Shown: in pieces, positions 18,580 through 27,643 of the stretch | Layout of the letters: each line of letters opens with the position of its first letter | How positions within the stretch are numbered: the first letter of the stretch is position 1 | From: Flavobacterium branchiicola | Lineage (GTDB): Bacteria > Bacteroidota > Bacteroidia > Flavobacteriales > Flavobacteriaceae | DNA: 64,000 nt | Assembly (NCBI RefSeq): GCF_018383905.1 | Contig: NZ_JAGYWA010000010.1 | Span: 1 to 64,000, forward strand | Reading direction: 5' to 3' | The notes under the pieces: generated by a model | Told to the model about the DNA's origin: nothing | What the model saw: the letters and a program-made list of their open reading frames with translations, nothing else | Database searches by the model: none | Position numbers and translations under genes: made by a program

Positions 18580-20028
18580 ATGAAAAAACCAATCAGACTA
18601 ATTGCGCTCTGCGTACTACTACAACTTTTTACACTAACCACTTTTGCTCAGGATAAAGCAAAACAAATCGAACAGCTTTTGAGTAAATACAATGAGTATG
18701 GTCAATTTAATGGTTCGGCTTTGGTTGCTGAAAACGGAAAAGTTATCTTTAAAAAAGGTTTTGGTTCTGCCAATATGGAATGGAATATTCCAAATCAGCC
18801 CGATACTAAATTCAGATTAGGATCTATCACCAAGCAATTTACCGCATTCTTAATTGTAAAACTGGCCGAAGAAGGAAAGATTAAATTGGATGTTCCGATT
18901 ACTACTTATCTACCGGATTATCCTAAAGCAAACGGCGATAAAATTACGATTCATCATTTACTGACGCATACCTCTGGAATTCCAAATTATACAAGCGATC
19001 CTAATTTCTTAAAAGAGAAAAGCAGAAATCTATCTAGTCCGGAAGATTTTGTAAAGACTTTTTCAAGTTTACCACTTGAATTTACGCCTGGCGAAAAATT
19101 CAATTACAGCAATTCAGGTTATTTTTTATTGGGATATATTATCGAAAAAACAACTGGAAAATCATACGAACAATATTTACAGGAAACTATCCTTACGCCA
19201 CTAAAAATGGTTAATACCGGTTTTGACCACAGTGAAGCTATCTTAAAAAACAGAGCAGCCGGATATGAAAAACGTGGTAAAAACTTCATCAACGCACCTT
19301 ATATCGATATGAGTATTCCTTATGCAGCGGGATCTTTATATTCTACTGTTGAAGACTTGTATCTTTGGGATCAGGCATTGTACACTACAAAATTACTTTC
19401 AGAAAAATCAATGGAATCTCTGTTCAAACCTTACATCAAAGCATGGGACGATTCGTATGGATATGGTTGGTTTTTAAGCGAAGCTGATAATGGAAAAAGC
19501 AAACTAAAAATCGTAGAACATGGTGGTGGAATCAATGGTTTTAACACTATAATTTCGAGAATTCCTGCCGATAAAAATTTAGTCGTTTTATTAAACAATA
19601 CAGGTGGAACTGTTTTGGGCGAAATGAACGATGCCATCAGAGCTATTTTATACAAACAGCCATTTGATCAGCCTAAAAAATCATTGGCGCTTGATCTTTT
19701 AGATGCCTATTCTGAAAAAGGTGTGAATGCCGGTACAGAATTGTATAAAAAATTAAAAAACGACCCAACATACGGTATTAAAGAAAACGAAATGAACAGT
19801 GCAGGTTATCAATTATTGGGTAAGGGAAAAAAGAAAGAAGCAATTGAAATTTTTAAAATTAACGTAGCATCTTTCCCAAAATCAGGAAATGCTTATGATA
19901 GTCTTGGCGAAGCTTATTTAGCCGATGGAGATAAAAAACTGGCAACAGAAAATTATTCAAAATCAGTAGAACTTGATCCTTCAAATGAAAACGGAAAAAA
20001 AGTTTTAGCAGAACTTTCGAAAAAATAA
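18580..20028 (+). CDS. Exported serine beta-lactamase-fold hydrolase with C-terminal TPR
   Basis: A 482-residue protein with a cleavable signal peptide (ending TTFAQ near residue 24). The beta-lactamase domain to about residue 370 carries SITK (Ser82, Lys85), YSN (Tyr176, Asn178) and HGG in VEHGGGINGF. The C-terminal hundred residues contain tetratricopeptide-like helices (AIEIFKINVASFPKSGNAYDSLGEAYLADGDKK). This layout matches many Bacteroidota serine hydrolases of unknown substrate. A strong terminator follows at 20053. Confidence 0.87.
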   Translation: MKKPIRLIALCVLLQLFTLTTFAQDKAKQIEQLLSKYNEYGQFNGSALVAENGKVIFKKGFGSANMEWNIPNQPDTKFRLGSITKQFTAFLIVKLAEEGKIKLDVPITTYLPDYPKANGDKITIHHLLTHTSGIPNYTSDPNFLKEKSRNLSSPEDFVKTFSSLPLEFTPGEKFNYSNSGYFLLGYIIEKTTGKSYEQYLQETILTPLKMVNTGFDHSEAILKNRAAGYEKRGKNFINAPYIDMSIPYAAGSLYSTVEDLYLWDQALYTTKLLSEKSMESLFKPYIKAWDDSYGYGWFLSEADNGKSKLKIVEHGGGINGFNTIISRIPADKNLVVLLNNTGGTVLGEMNDAIRAILYKQPFDQPKKSLALDLLDAYSEKGVNAGTELYKKLKNDPTYGIKENEMNSAGYQLLGKGKKKEAIEIFKINVASFPKSGNAYDSLGEAYLADGDKKLATENYSKSVELDPSNENGKKVLAELSKK

Positions 20029-20052
20029 ACCGATTGTTTTTTTATCAAACCG

Positions 20053-20095
20053 ACTCCGGTAAAGTAGCTTAAAAACTGCTTTACCGGAGTTTTTT
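20053..20095 (+). terminator. Intrinsic terminator after the serine hydrolase gene
   Basis: A 15-bp stem (ACTCCGGTAAAGTAG with one G-U pair) around an 8-base loop is followed by T-rich sequence, 24 bases beyond the stop at 20028. Confidence 0.88.
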
Positions 20096-20177
20096 GTTAT
20101 AACTTGTAACATTCAAACCCGACGATTTATTATAAAAAACATTACTTTAGCGCCTCCCAAAAACAAATGAATAACCT

Positions 20178-20621
20178 ATGAAAAATTTAAAAAAGCAAAG
20201 CTTTCTGGCGGCACTTTTATGTCTGTTTATTTCTTCAAAATGTTTATCACAAAATCCGCCGCCTGCAATGCCTACGCAGCAAAATAAAATCATTGTAGAC
20301 AAAATTGTCGAAGCCGCACATTACAAAACCTATGTAATTGATTTTTGTTTAACTAAAATTAATGAGGCTTCTGCCAAAGAAGGCTGGAACGAGCAAAAAG
20401 CAATGGAAGTTACGCAAAGCATTAATTATAAAAATTTTAGAGACGCGATTTATAATTCTTTTGCTTTTTATGATGAAGTAGAATTAGAAACACTTTTAAA
20501 AGCATATGAAAAAGATACTGCTTACCAAACTAAAAATGTTATGACGGCAAACAAAGCCCTTGTCAATAATCTGAACATTTTTGCTAATGATATTGTTTTA
20601 GGGAAGTATATTTCTAAGTAA
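20178..20621 (+). CDS. Small exported protein of unknown function
   Basis: A 147-residue protein with a clear signal peptide (AALLCLFISSKCLSQ, cleavage near residue 25). A Pro-rich stretch follows (NPPPAMP), then a helical, moderately charged body with two VDKIVEAAHYK/ALLKAYEKDTAY-like helices. I do not recognise a family. Cys22 lies at the end of the hydrophobic core, but the context SSKCLS is not a strong lipobox. Codon use matches its neighbours. It stands alone, followed by dispersed repeats. Confidence 0.7.
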   Translation: MKNLKKQSFLAALLCLFISSKCLSQNPPPAMPTQQNKIIVDKIVEAAHYKTYVIDFCLTKINEASAKEGWNEQKAMEVTQSINYKNFRDAIYNSFAFYDEVELETLLKAYEKDTAYQTKNVMTANKALVNNLNIFANDIVLGKYISK

Positions 20622-20709
20622 GGTTCTGAGGTTCTGAGATGCTAAGGCTCTAAGTTTTTCAAATCTTTCGCTTACGATCTTTGTCAAAGTTTTAAACTTT
20701 GACAAAGAT
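20621..20709. repeat. Dispersed GGTTCTGAG repeat plus 16-bp palindrome
   Basis: AGGTTCTGAGGTTCTGAGAT begins at the last base of the preceding gene and recurs at 43196. Downstream, ATCTTTGTCAAAGTTT (20677-20692) pairs perfectly with 20694-20709 around a single base. The palindrome separates convergent genes and may terminate transcription. Confidence 0.6.
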
Positions 20710-20751
20710 TACACAAGCCATAACCTGAAACTTTAAACGTGAAACAAAAAA

Positions 20752-23148
20752 TTAACTCTTCGGTTTGAAAACCAATTTGGTTGATGTTTTTATAATTTCC
20801 TCTTTATTCAGTTTCATTTTTCTGAATTTACCTTCATTGTACATTACCGCCTGATCTTGATAATGTTTACTAAAAGGATTTCCGGATTGACCGGTTGGTA
20901 AAATACTCCAACTGTTTTCAATATCCGAAAAATCAACAATTCTTCTTGTCGAAGGTCCTCCCTTTACATAGTATTTTCCTTCTTCGTTAAAACCAAAGAA
21001 TAAATTATTAATTACTTCATTTGATCCCGGAGAAGCAAAAGGTCCAACATTAAACAAACCTCTAAGTGCCGCCACTTTTCCTAACGGATGTTCGTGCTCT
21101 ACGGTATGTACTTTCCCCCAATTCCAGTCTCCTATTTTGTTTCCTAATTGTTTTTGAAGCGAAGCAATTGCATCATGAAATGATTTTGAAACAATCACAC
21201 TTCGGGTTTCTTTTACATTTTTGGTATTGATGTTATCCCACCAAACCGAATTTTCATTGGTAACTTGTCTCGCAATAATTTGTTTTCCGATATGAGTTCC
21301 TAAAAACAAATCAAAATTATCTTTACCCATTTCGTCTTCAAAAGTATTTTTCAAATACAAATAAATCCATTTATTGTAAATCGTTGGCGCAACATCTTCA
21401 AGATTTGTAGTTCCTTTCCAAGATTTTAAAACTGCTATTGCTTCTTTCTCTTCTGCCGAAAGCGCTTTATTATCTAAACTCGAAATCAAATTCTGAGCAG
21501 TTCCCGGCGCAATTGGCGAAGTATTATCATAAATCATTTTACTAATCGCTTCTTTATCCCAATCTGATTTGGCATCCATCAGACTTGAAATTCTTTTGGC
21601 ACGATCTTCCGGTAAATAATATCCCGGATACAAATAACCATCAATGGCTTCCGGCTGATTATTGGCCGAATAAACATAACCCCATTTCGGATTTTCTGAA
21701 GACGGATTTTTAGAAAAATCCAAATGTTCTACTATATCATCTTTTCCGCTTGCGCCATCCAAAATCAAAAACGAATTCACGCCTTTACTATGTTTATACA
21801 ACTTTCCGGTTGCCCACCACGCCACATTTCCTTTGGCATCGCCATACATAACATTTAGTCCCGGCGCAGCAACTAGTTGTACTGCTTTTCTAAAATCGTC
21901 TTTACTTTTTGCATGCGAAAGACCATAAACCGCATCCAGAATCTGAATTGGCTCTCTCGTGTATGTCCACGACATTGCAATTGGATTCTTTTTATCTAAA
22001 CGATCTAAAACATCATTCATAATTGGTCCGTGTCGGCTTGATTTTATCGTCATCACAACATCTGATGTATCTTTTACTTTGATCGTTTTCTTTCTAACTT
22101 CATAAGCCGCAAAACCATCCGGAGTTTGATATTGATTGGAATCTCCAGCTTTATTTTTCTCCTGGTAAAAATCAATATCATCATTTTCAAACATGGTCAA
22201 ACCATAAGCATAATCACGATTATGCGCCAATAAAGGAAAAGGAGTTCCGGCCAGATAACAGCCGTACAATTCATATTTCGGCGTAACCAAATGCGCTTCG
22301 TACCAGGTTGCGGGCTGCGAAAATCCAATATGCGGATCATTAGCAAAAATTACTTTTCCGCTTTTTGTTTTATGTGGTCCTGCAACCCAACTGTTACTTC
22401 CTATAAATGGTGGAATTGGTGATTTATCTAATAATGCCGCAACCGATTTTGAAATCTCTGTATATTCTTCAATATTTTCTTTTGAACTTTTTAATTGCGT
22501 TGTATTAAACTCTCCGTTTATTCCTAAATCTTTTAAATATTCAGCGCCATATTTACTCTGAATATAAGTCAATAACGGATCTGTTTTTTGAGCCATCGCA
22601 AAACTGAAAGACATATATCCGAAAATATTGTAAACATCTTTTATGGTGAATTTTTCCTTTTTAACCCCAACAAGTGTAAACTCTACCGGAGTAACTCCTT
22701 CGTCTAAATATTGATTAATTCCATCCAGATAAGCTTCAGTCAATTTATAACTTTCGCTATTTTTATCCAGTTTGGCAATGGCGTTCGCCGATGCTTCTTC
22801 GATACCAATTCCGGAAAAAAACTTATCATTTTTAAGCGCAACCGATCCGAAAATTTCAGACAAACGTCCCGGAGCAATTCTGCGAAGCAATTCCATTTGC
22901 CATAATCTTTCCTGCGCATGCACATAACCAAGTGCAGTCATGGCATCTTTTTCAGAATCGGCATAAATATGAGGAACACCAAATTCATCAAAATATACTG
23001 TGGTTGCTGCTTGTAGGTTTTTCAATTGCAGTTCCCCATCGTATTTGGGTTTCAAATGAAAAACATAGGCACATAATCCTATTCCTAAAACAACAATTAA
23101 GACAACTAAAACCAGCAGAACTTTTTTAAGTTTTTTCATATTTCGCAA
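20752..23148 (-). CDS. Penicillin acylase-family Ntn hydrolase
   Basis: A 798-residue membrane-anchored or exported N-terminal nucleophile hydrolase (penicillin G acylase/acyl-homoserine lactone acylase/aculeacin acylase family). A hydrophobic segment is at residues 8-29. The alpha chain contains YGVPHIYA-like and LGYVHAQERLWQMELLRR motifs. The beta chain should begin at Ser251 in GSNSWVAG, after autocatalytic cleavage. Downstream ANDPHIGF and the late N-rich segments complete the fold. The physiological amide substrate is unknown: quorum signals, acylated amino acids or antibiotics are possible. An alternative start is Met4. Confidence 0.9.
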   Translation of the reverse strand: MRNMKKLKKVLLVLVVLIVVLGIGLCAYVFHLKPKYDGELQLKNLQAATTVYFDEFGVPHIYADSEKDAMTALGYVHAQERLWQMELLRRIAPGRLSEIFGSVALKNDKFFSGIGIEEASANAIAKLDKNSESYKLTEAYLDGINQYLDEGVTPVEFTLVGVKKEKFTIKDVYNIFGYMSFSFAMAQKTDPLLTYIQSKYGAEYLKDLGINGEFNTTQLKSSKENIEEYTEISKSVAALLDKSPIPPFIGSNSWVAGPHKTKSGKVIFANDPHIGFSQPATWYEAHLVTPKYELYGCYLAGTPFPLLAHNRDYAYGLTMFENDDIDFYQEKNKAGDSNQYQTPDGFAAYEVRKKTIKVKDTSDVVMTIKSSRHGPIMNDVLDRLDKKNPIAMSWTYTREPIQILDAVYGLSHAKSKDDFRKAVQLVAAPGLNVMYGDAKGNVAWWATGKLYKHSKGVNSFLILDGASGKDDIVEHLDFSKNPSSENPKWGYVYSANNQPEAIDGYLYPGYYLPEDRAKRISSLMDAKSDWDKEAISKMIYDNTSPIAPGTAQNLISSLDNKALSAEEKEAIAVLKSWKGTTNLEDVAPTIYNKWIYLYLKNTFEDEMGKDNFDLFLGTHIGKQIIARQVTNENSVWWDNINTKNVKETRSVIVSKSFHDAIASLQKQLGNKIGDWNWGKVHTVEHEHPLGKVAALRGLFNVGPFASPGSNEVINNLFFGFNEEGKYYVKGGPSTRRIVDFSDIENSWSILPTGQSGNPFSKHYQDQAVMYNEGKFRKMKLNKEEIIKTSTKLVFKPKS

Positions 23149-23255
23149 AAAGTATAATAATGAAGTTTATAAAATGATGTAACGAAATTGCAGAATAATG
23201 TAAAGATCATTCTGTTTTAAAGTCTAAATTTATGTATTTAAAATTAATACTATAA

Positions 23256-24812
23256 ATGTCTGTCTATAAAAAAATAGCAATTGGAGCAATTTCTCTATTT
23301 CTTTTTGTAATTCTGGTCAATATTGGTCTGAATTACTGGATTAAAAAGCAACTTCCGATTATTATTCATGAGAAAAACAAAACGGCTTATAACATTCATT
23401 ATGAAAAAATTGAAGTCTCCCTTTTCTCCCGAAATATCTACGCACAAACTTTATTGATACATCCTAAAAATGAACCTAAAGACAGCAAAAACGGATTATT
23501 CTCTAAAATTGAATCGATTACTATAAAACATTTCAATATTTGGGATTTGGCGTTTCGTGATATTATTCAGGCCGAAAGTATTATCATCAATAAACCCCGT
23601 GTGATTTTATATAAAAAAGGCGAAAAACTTCTGAATAACAGCAAAAGCATCAAAAGCGAAATCATCGAACCTTTTCGAAAAATCGTTGCGGTCTCCAACA
23701 TTTATTTAAATAACGGAACCGTTGATGTTGTTTCCTTAGATACCGAAAAACCAATATTTAGCATTAAAAAAATCATTTTAAAACTGGAAGGTATTTTAAT
23801 AACCGATGCCACTTTAAAAGAAAAAATTCCGATGCAGTATAAAACATATGCTTTAATCTGCGATAGTTTATTTTATAGACCGAGTGCATTTTATCATATT
23901 AATATTGGAAAAATAAGTACGGAGAAAAACTTTCTGAAAATCAATAATTTTTCTCTACTGCCACAATTCAGCCGTAAAGATTTTGTTCGAAAATTAGAAA
24001 AAGAGAAAGATATCTATACGTTAAAATTAGATTCAGCACAAATCTCAAAAATGGATTGGGGATTTAAAAATGATCGTTTTTATTTCAAAGCAAATTCAAT
24101 CATGATGAATCATTTTGATGCCAATATTTATCGAAGCAAAATCCCAAATGATGATTTAAGCAAAAAATATTTGTACAATCATTTATTGCGAAATATTAAA
24201 TTTCCACTTCAGATTGACACTTTGCAGGTTTTAAAATCTAAGTTGGTTTATGAAGAAGAAATTGATTTTACAAAAGGTCCCGGAGTTTTAAACTTCGATA
24301 AATTTAATTTGCAAGCAATTAATCTGCGAAGCGGTTTTGGTTTGAAAAAAACTGACGATGTAAAAATCAAAATCAAATGTTTATTCATGAAAAATTCTCC
24401 TTTGGATGTAGATTGGAGTTTTAATGTTCTGGATAAAAATGATGGATTTCATATTCAGGGTTTAATTTCAAATTTTGACGTTACAGCCATGACAAGGTTT
24501 ACTAAACCATATATGAATACTACCTTTACCGGAACTTTTAATAAATACCGTTTTAATTTTTATGGTAACGATAATGTCTCAAAAGGAAATGCATCTCTGG
24601 ATTATGACGATTTAAAAGTAAAATTATATAAGAAGAAAGATCCCGAAAAAGAAGCCAAACTCAAAACTACTATCGCCAATTTATTGGTCAAAAACGATTC
24701 AAAAGACAAAGCCAAAACCGCCGATGTTGAAGTAGAACGTATTCAGGAAAAGTCATTCTACAACTTTTTATGGCGAAGTATTGCCGAATCATTGAAGAAA
24801 ATTTTAATTTAG
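23256..24812 (+). CDS. Membrane-anchored AsmA/DUF748-like envelope protein (tentative)
   Basis: A 518-residue protein with an N-terminal membrane helix (residues 7-27), then a long beta-rich periplasmic region with repeated patterns such as YEKIEVSLFSRNIYAQTLLIHP and FNVLDKNDGFHIQGLISNFDVTAM. These patterns resemble AsmA-like or DUF748 proteins of the cell envelope, but I cannot align it confidently to one family. The C-terminus ends in a basic, possibly amphipathic helix. It is monocistronic, transcribed divergently from the acylase gene. Confidence 0.6.
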   Translation: MSVYKKIAIGAISLFLFVILVNIGLNYWIKKQLPIIIHEKNKTAYNIHYEKIEVSLFSRNIYAQTLLIHPKNEPKDSKNGLFSKIESITIKHFNIWDLAFRDIIQAESIIINKPRVILYKKGEKLLNNSKSIKSEIIEPFRKIVAVSNIYLNNGTVDVVSLDTEKPIFSIKKIILKLEGILITDATLKEKIPMQYKTYALICDSLFYRPSAFYHINIGKISTEKNFLKINNFSLLPQFSRKDFVRKLEKEKDIYTLKLDSAQISKMDWGFKNDRFYFKANSIMMNHFDANIYRSKIPNDDLSKKYLYNHLLRNIKFPLQIDTLQVLKSKLVYEEEIDFTKGPGVLNFDKFNLQAINLRSGFGLKKTDDVKIKIKCLFMKNSPLDVDWSFNVLDKNDGFHIQGLISNFDVTAMTRFTKPYMNTTFTGTFNKYRFNFYGNDNVSKGNASLDYDDLKVKLYKKKDPEKEAKLKTTIANLLVKNDSKDKAKTADVEVERIQEKSFYNFLWRSIAESLKKILI

Positions 24813-24823
24813 AAGAATTATTT

Positions 24824-24962
24824 TTGCCACGAATTTCGCGAATTGGCACTAATTTTTTAACTGCTTTGCCAAAAAAAGGAAGATTCGAGAAAATTTCTGT
24901 AATTCGTGGCAACCTTTTTATTGTATTCTCAATCACTTCGAAACCTGACAATTATCAGGTTT
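24824..24962. repeat. GCCACGAATT inverted repeat and AAACCTGA hairpin
   Basis: TTGCCACGAATT (24824-24835) is exactly inverted at 24901-24912. A second hairpin, AAACCTGA/TCAGGTTT, is at 24941-24962. Both follow the end of the 518-residue gene and probably terminate its transcript. The GCCACGAATT motif belongs to a family also seen at 43238 and 57704. Confidence 0.65.
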
Positions 24963-25011
24963 TAAAAAAAAATATTTTTTTTCATTTGCTTTTATTTTAA
25001 TCTGAAAACAA

Positions 25012-26823
25012 ATGACAAAAACACCCTTACATACTTTTCACATTCCGGTGATGGGACTTGCCTATACGATAGACAGCCCAATAAGAGTGGCACAATACGG
25101 AATTTCGTCTGTTGTTTCTATAGCAGATGATGATTTGATTGAAAAGATGCGTAATTTTTACAGTACTAAATTCAACATTCCATACGAAGAAATTACACAG
25201 AAATTTCATGATTATCGTGCGGAAAGAATTACTTCTTACCTGAATTTAGTCGATAAAATTGTAAAAGACAAATTCGAAAATTTCAAAACAGAATTAGCAG
25301 AAAGCAAAACAGCTGTAGAAAATTTCATGTCGATGCTGCCTAATACTTCCGACATTAAAAAAGGCTTTCAAAATTTAATGGATGACGGAATTGCTTTTAA
25401 AGAAAATATCCAGAATTATATTGAATCTCATCTTTTTCCCGGAGAAATTGATGTTAACATCATGACAAAACTGGACAAAGATAATTTCATTAAAAATGAG
25501 CAATTACCAATTGAGTTTAATGATGCTCATGCGGCTTTAAGAGGTTTTGCAAATAGTAATCTGAAATCTTCTGTTGTACTTTCTGCCGGAATGAATCCGA
25601 GACTTTACAGTTATTTTGAAAATTTTAAAGATTTCTTCCCGAATGAAAAGAACGAACTGAAAAAGAAAATCATCTTAAAAGTAAGTGATTTTAGATCGGC
25701 TATGATTCAGGGAAATTTCCTTGCCAAAAAAGGGCTTTGGGTTTCAGAATATAGAATTGAATCCGGATTAAACTGCGGCGGACATGCGTTTGCCACTGAC
25801 GGACTCTTACTGGGTACGATTTTAGAGGAATTCAAGCAGAAAAAAGAACAACTGATACAATCTGCCCATGATTTAATGATTAAGGCTTTACAGCTAAAAA
25901 ATCAGGTTTTTCCAGAAAGTCCTTTAGAATTAAAAATCACCGTTCAGGGCGGTGTTGGAACTGCAGAAGAGCATGATTTTTTATTAGAAAAATACAATGT
26001 TGATTCTGTCGGTTGGGGTTCTCCTTTTTTATTGGTTCCGGAAGCCACTTCTGTAGATCAGCAGACAAGAGATTTATTAATAAATGCTAAAGAAAAAGAT
26101 TTATATCTAAGTCATATTTCACCTTTGGGTGTTCCGTTTAATACGCTACACGGAACTACAAACGAAATCTTAAAACAGAAACGTATTCATGAAAACAAAG
26201 CGGGAAGTTCGTGCCCAAAGAAATTCCTTGCATTAAGTAAAGAATATGACCCACACGGAATTTGTACTGCTTCAAAAAAATATCAGGATATAAAACTGGA
26301 AGAATTAGATGCTAAAAAAGATTCTCTATCAGAAAAAGAATTTGAACAAAGCAAAATTAAAATTACAGAAAAATCATGTCTCTGTGTCGGTTTGGCAAAT
26401 GCTTCTTATTTAGAAAATGATATTAAAATAAAAGGCCAATCTCAAGGTGTTGTTATTTGTCCAGGACCAAATATGGCTTACTTTGATCAGGAAGTTTCCC
26501 TAAAAGATATGTTACAGCATATTTATCAGGGAAAAACTGTTTTAAGAACCAATGACCGTCCGAACCTTTTTGTGAAGGAATTAAAAATGTATGTTGACTA
26601 TTTCAGAAATGAAATTGAAACGATTTCCGCAGAGGTTACAGCGAATCAGCTTAAAAAGTGGAATTCTTTTAAAACAAACATTTTAGAAGGAATTGAATAT
26701 TATCAAACTTTATTCTCCTCTACTTTATATTTTAAAAATGATGAGGAAAGAATTAAAAACCAATTTGATTTTTACAAATCTGAATTAAACGCCATTAAAA
26801 TTCCAACATTGGAATTAGCTTAA
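25012..26823 (+). CDS. Unrecognised 603-residue protein; possible TIM-barrel oxidoreductase with cysteine cluster
   Basis: I do not recognise a named family. The N-terminus (HIPVMGLAYTIDSPIRVAQYGISSVVSIAD) and the central SGLNCGGHAFATDG, ITVQGGVGTAEEHDFLLEKY and VDSVGWGSPFLL segments look like the beta-alpha units and phosphate-binding turns of FMN-dependent TIM-barrel enzymes (nitronate monooxygenase or glutamate synthase type). This is a resemblance only. Six cysteines cluster from the middle to the C-terminal half: Cys255, 401, 418, 456, 458 and 483, in contexts such as GSSCPKK, HGICTASKKY, KSCLCVG and VICPGP, suggesting an Fe-S or other metal site. There is no signal peptide and it is monocistronic. 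Confidence 0.75.
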   Translation: MTKTPLHTFHIPVMGLAYTIDSPIRVAQYGISSVVSIADDDLIEKMRNFYSTKFNIPYEEITQKFHDYRAERITSYLNLVDKIVKDKFENFKTELAESKTAVENFMSMLPNTSDIKKGFQNLMDDGIAFKENIQNYIESHLFPGEIDVNIMTKLDKDNFIKNEQLPIEFNDAHAALRGFANSNLKSSVVLSAGMNPRLYSYFENFKDFFPNEKNELKKKIILKVSDFRSAMIQGNFLAKKGLWVSEYRIESGLNCGGHAFATDGLLLGTILEEFKQKKEQLIQSAHDLMIKALQLKNQVFPESPLELKITVQGGVGTAEEHDFLLEKYNVDSVGWGSPFLLVPEATSVDQQTRDLLINAKEKDLYLSHISPLGVPFNTLHGTTNEILKQKRIHENKAGSSCPKKFLALSKEYDPHGICTASKKYQDIKLEELDAKKDSLSEKEFEQSKIKITEKSCLCVGLANASYLENDIKIKGQSQGVVICPGPNMAYFDQEVSLKDMLQHIYQGKTVLRTNDRPNLFVKELKMYVDYFRNEIETISAEVTANQLKKWNSFKTNILEGIEYYQTLFSSTLYFKNDEERIKNQFDFYKSELNAIKIPTLELA

Positions 26824-26830
26824 AACAAAG

Positions 26831-26860
26831 CGCCGATTTAGAAGTACTAAATCGGCGTTT
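26831..26860. terminator. Intrinsic terminator between convergent genes
   Basis: The stem CGCCGATTTAG/CTAAATCGGCG (11 bp, 5-base loop) is followed by T5. It lies 7 bases beyond the stop of the 603-residue gene and 16 bases before the stop of the minus-strand glycine-zipper gene. Confidence 0.9.
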
Positions 26861-26875
26861 TTATTTCTAAACTAT

Positions 26876-27307
26876 TTACTCTTTCTTTTTATTCTTACTA
26901 TCAATTACAGCTCCGGTTCCAGTTCCCAAAGCAGCTCCGGCCAGACCACCAATAATAGCACCTTCTCCTTTTTTCTTACTGACAATTGCTCCGGTTGCTG
27001 CACCAACTCCTGCACCAATTACAGCACCTTTAGCGGTTGCGCTCCAGCCTTTCTTTTTGGCAGTTGTAGTTGCAGCTGTAGATGTTCCGTCATTTTGATG
27101 TACGACAACAACTTTTTGAGCTTCTGTTTTTTGTTCTTCTTTTATTTTAGCCATTTCCGTTTTCATCGAATCGATGACACGTTGTTTGCTAATTTCAACT
27201 TTCATCGAATCAATGCTGGCTTGCTTGGCTTTATTTATATTCTCCTTACTTTGATTTTGACAAGAAGCGAAAAGAACTATTGCTAATAAAATATATAAGC
27301 CTTTCAT
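26876..27307 (-). CDS. YMGG-like glycine-zipper lipoprotein
   Basis: A 143-residue lipoprotein: the signal peptide ends in VLFASC with Cys16. A charged Lys/Glu-rich coiled region (residues 20-65) repeats SIDSMKVEISKQR/VIDSMKTEMAKIK. A C-terminal glycine-zipper hairpin follows (GAVIGAGVGAATGAIV and GAIIGGLAGAALGTGTGAV). Such domains insert into or associate with membranes; the specific role is unknown. Confidence 0.8.
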   Translation of the reverse strand: MKGLYILLAIVLFASCQNQSKENINKAKQASIDSMKVEISKQRVIDSMKTEMAKIKEEQKTEAQKVVVVHQNDGTSTAATTTAKKKGWSATAKGAVIGAGVGAATGAIVSKKKGEGAIIGGLAGAALGTGTGAVIDSKNKKKE

Positions 27308-27468
27308 GATTGTAGTTTTTAATAATTATACACTACAAAATAAGGAATATCTGTTATATTGGTTATTACAGAATTTTCAGGAAAGTTTATAAAATTAGAA
27401 GATTTAAGGTTGTTCCAGGCAGATTCTGCTGATTTAGCTGATTTTATTTTTTGGCATTTCTATAAAAA

Positions 27469-27496
27469 TCTCGCAAAGTCGCTAAGACGCAAAGTT
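27469..27496 (+). repeat. CTCGCAAAGTCGC dispersed repeat
   Basis: TCTCGCAAAGTCGCTAAGACGCAAAG is a close copy of the element at 13601. It lies between the glycine-zipper gene and the large palindrome downstream of kynU. Short ORFs drawn through this stretch are spurious. Confidence 0.6.
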
Positions 27497-27525
27497 ATGC
27501 TTAAGAAACAAATAGGCGTCACAGC

Positions 27526-27631
27526 TTGTCATTTCGACCGAAGGGAGAAATCGCACTCGAGAATCGACAAAGATTGGCTCAATACTTTACGGAATTTCGA
27601 GTGCGATTTCTCCCTTCGGTCGAAATGACAA
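27526..27631. repeat. 106-bp stem-loop with perfect 35-bp arms
   Basis: The left arm 27526-27560 (starting TTGTCATTTCGACCGAAGGG) is the exact reverse complement of 27597-27631, around a 36-base spacer. It ends 12 bases beyond the kynU stop. It may be a non-autonomous repeat element and would also form a very stable 3' hairpin on the kynU transcript. Confidence 0.8.
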
Positions 27632-27643
27632 ACAGTACGTTTT

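Noticed and set aside
24688..25000. ORFs on both strands over the 3' end of the 518-residue gene and the following spacer
   Set aside because: They overlap a real gene and the GCCACGAATT inverted repeat; low-complexity composition explains them.
27359..27628. An 89-codon plus-strand ORF and an overlapping 77-codon one near kynU
   Set aside because: They run through the CTCGCAAAGTCGC repeat and the 35-bp inverted repeat and into kynU on the other strand; there is no family resemblance or translation signal.
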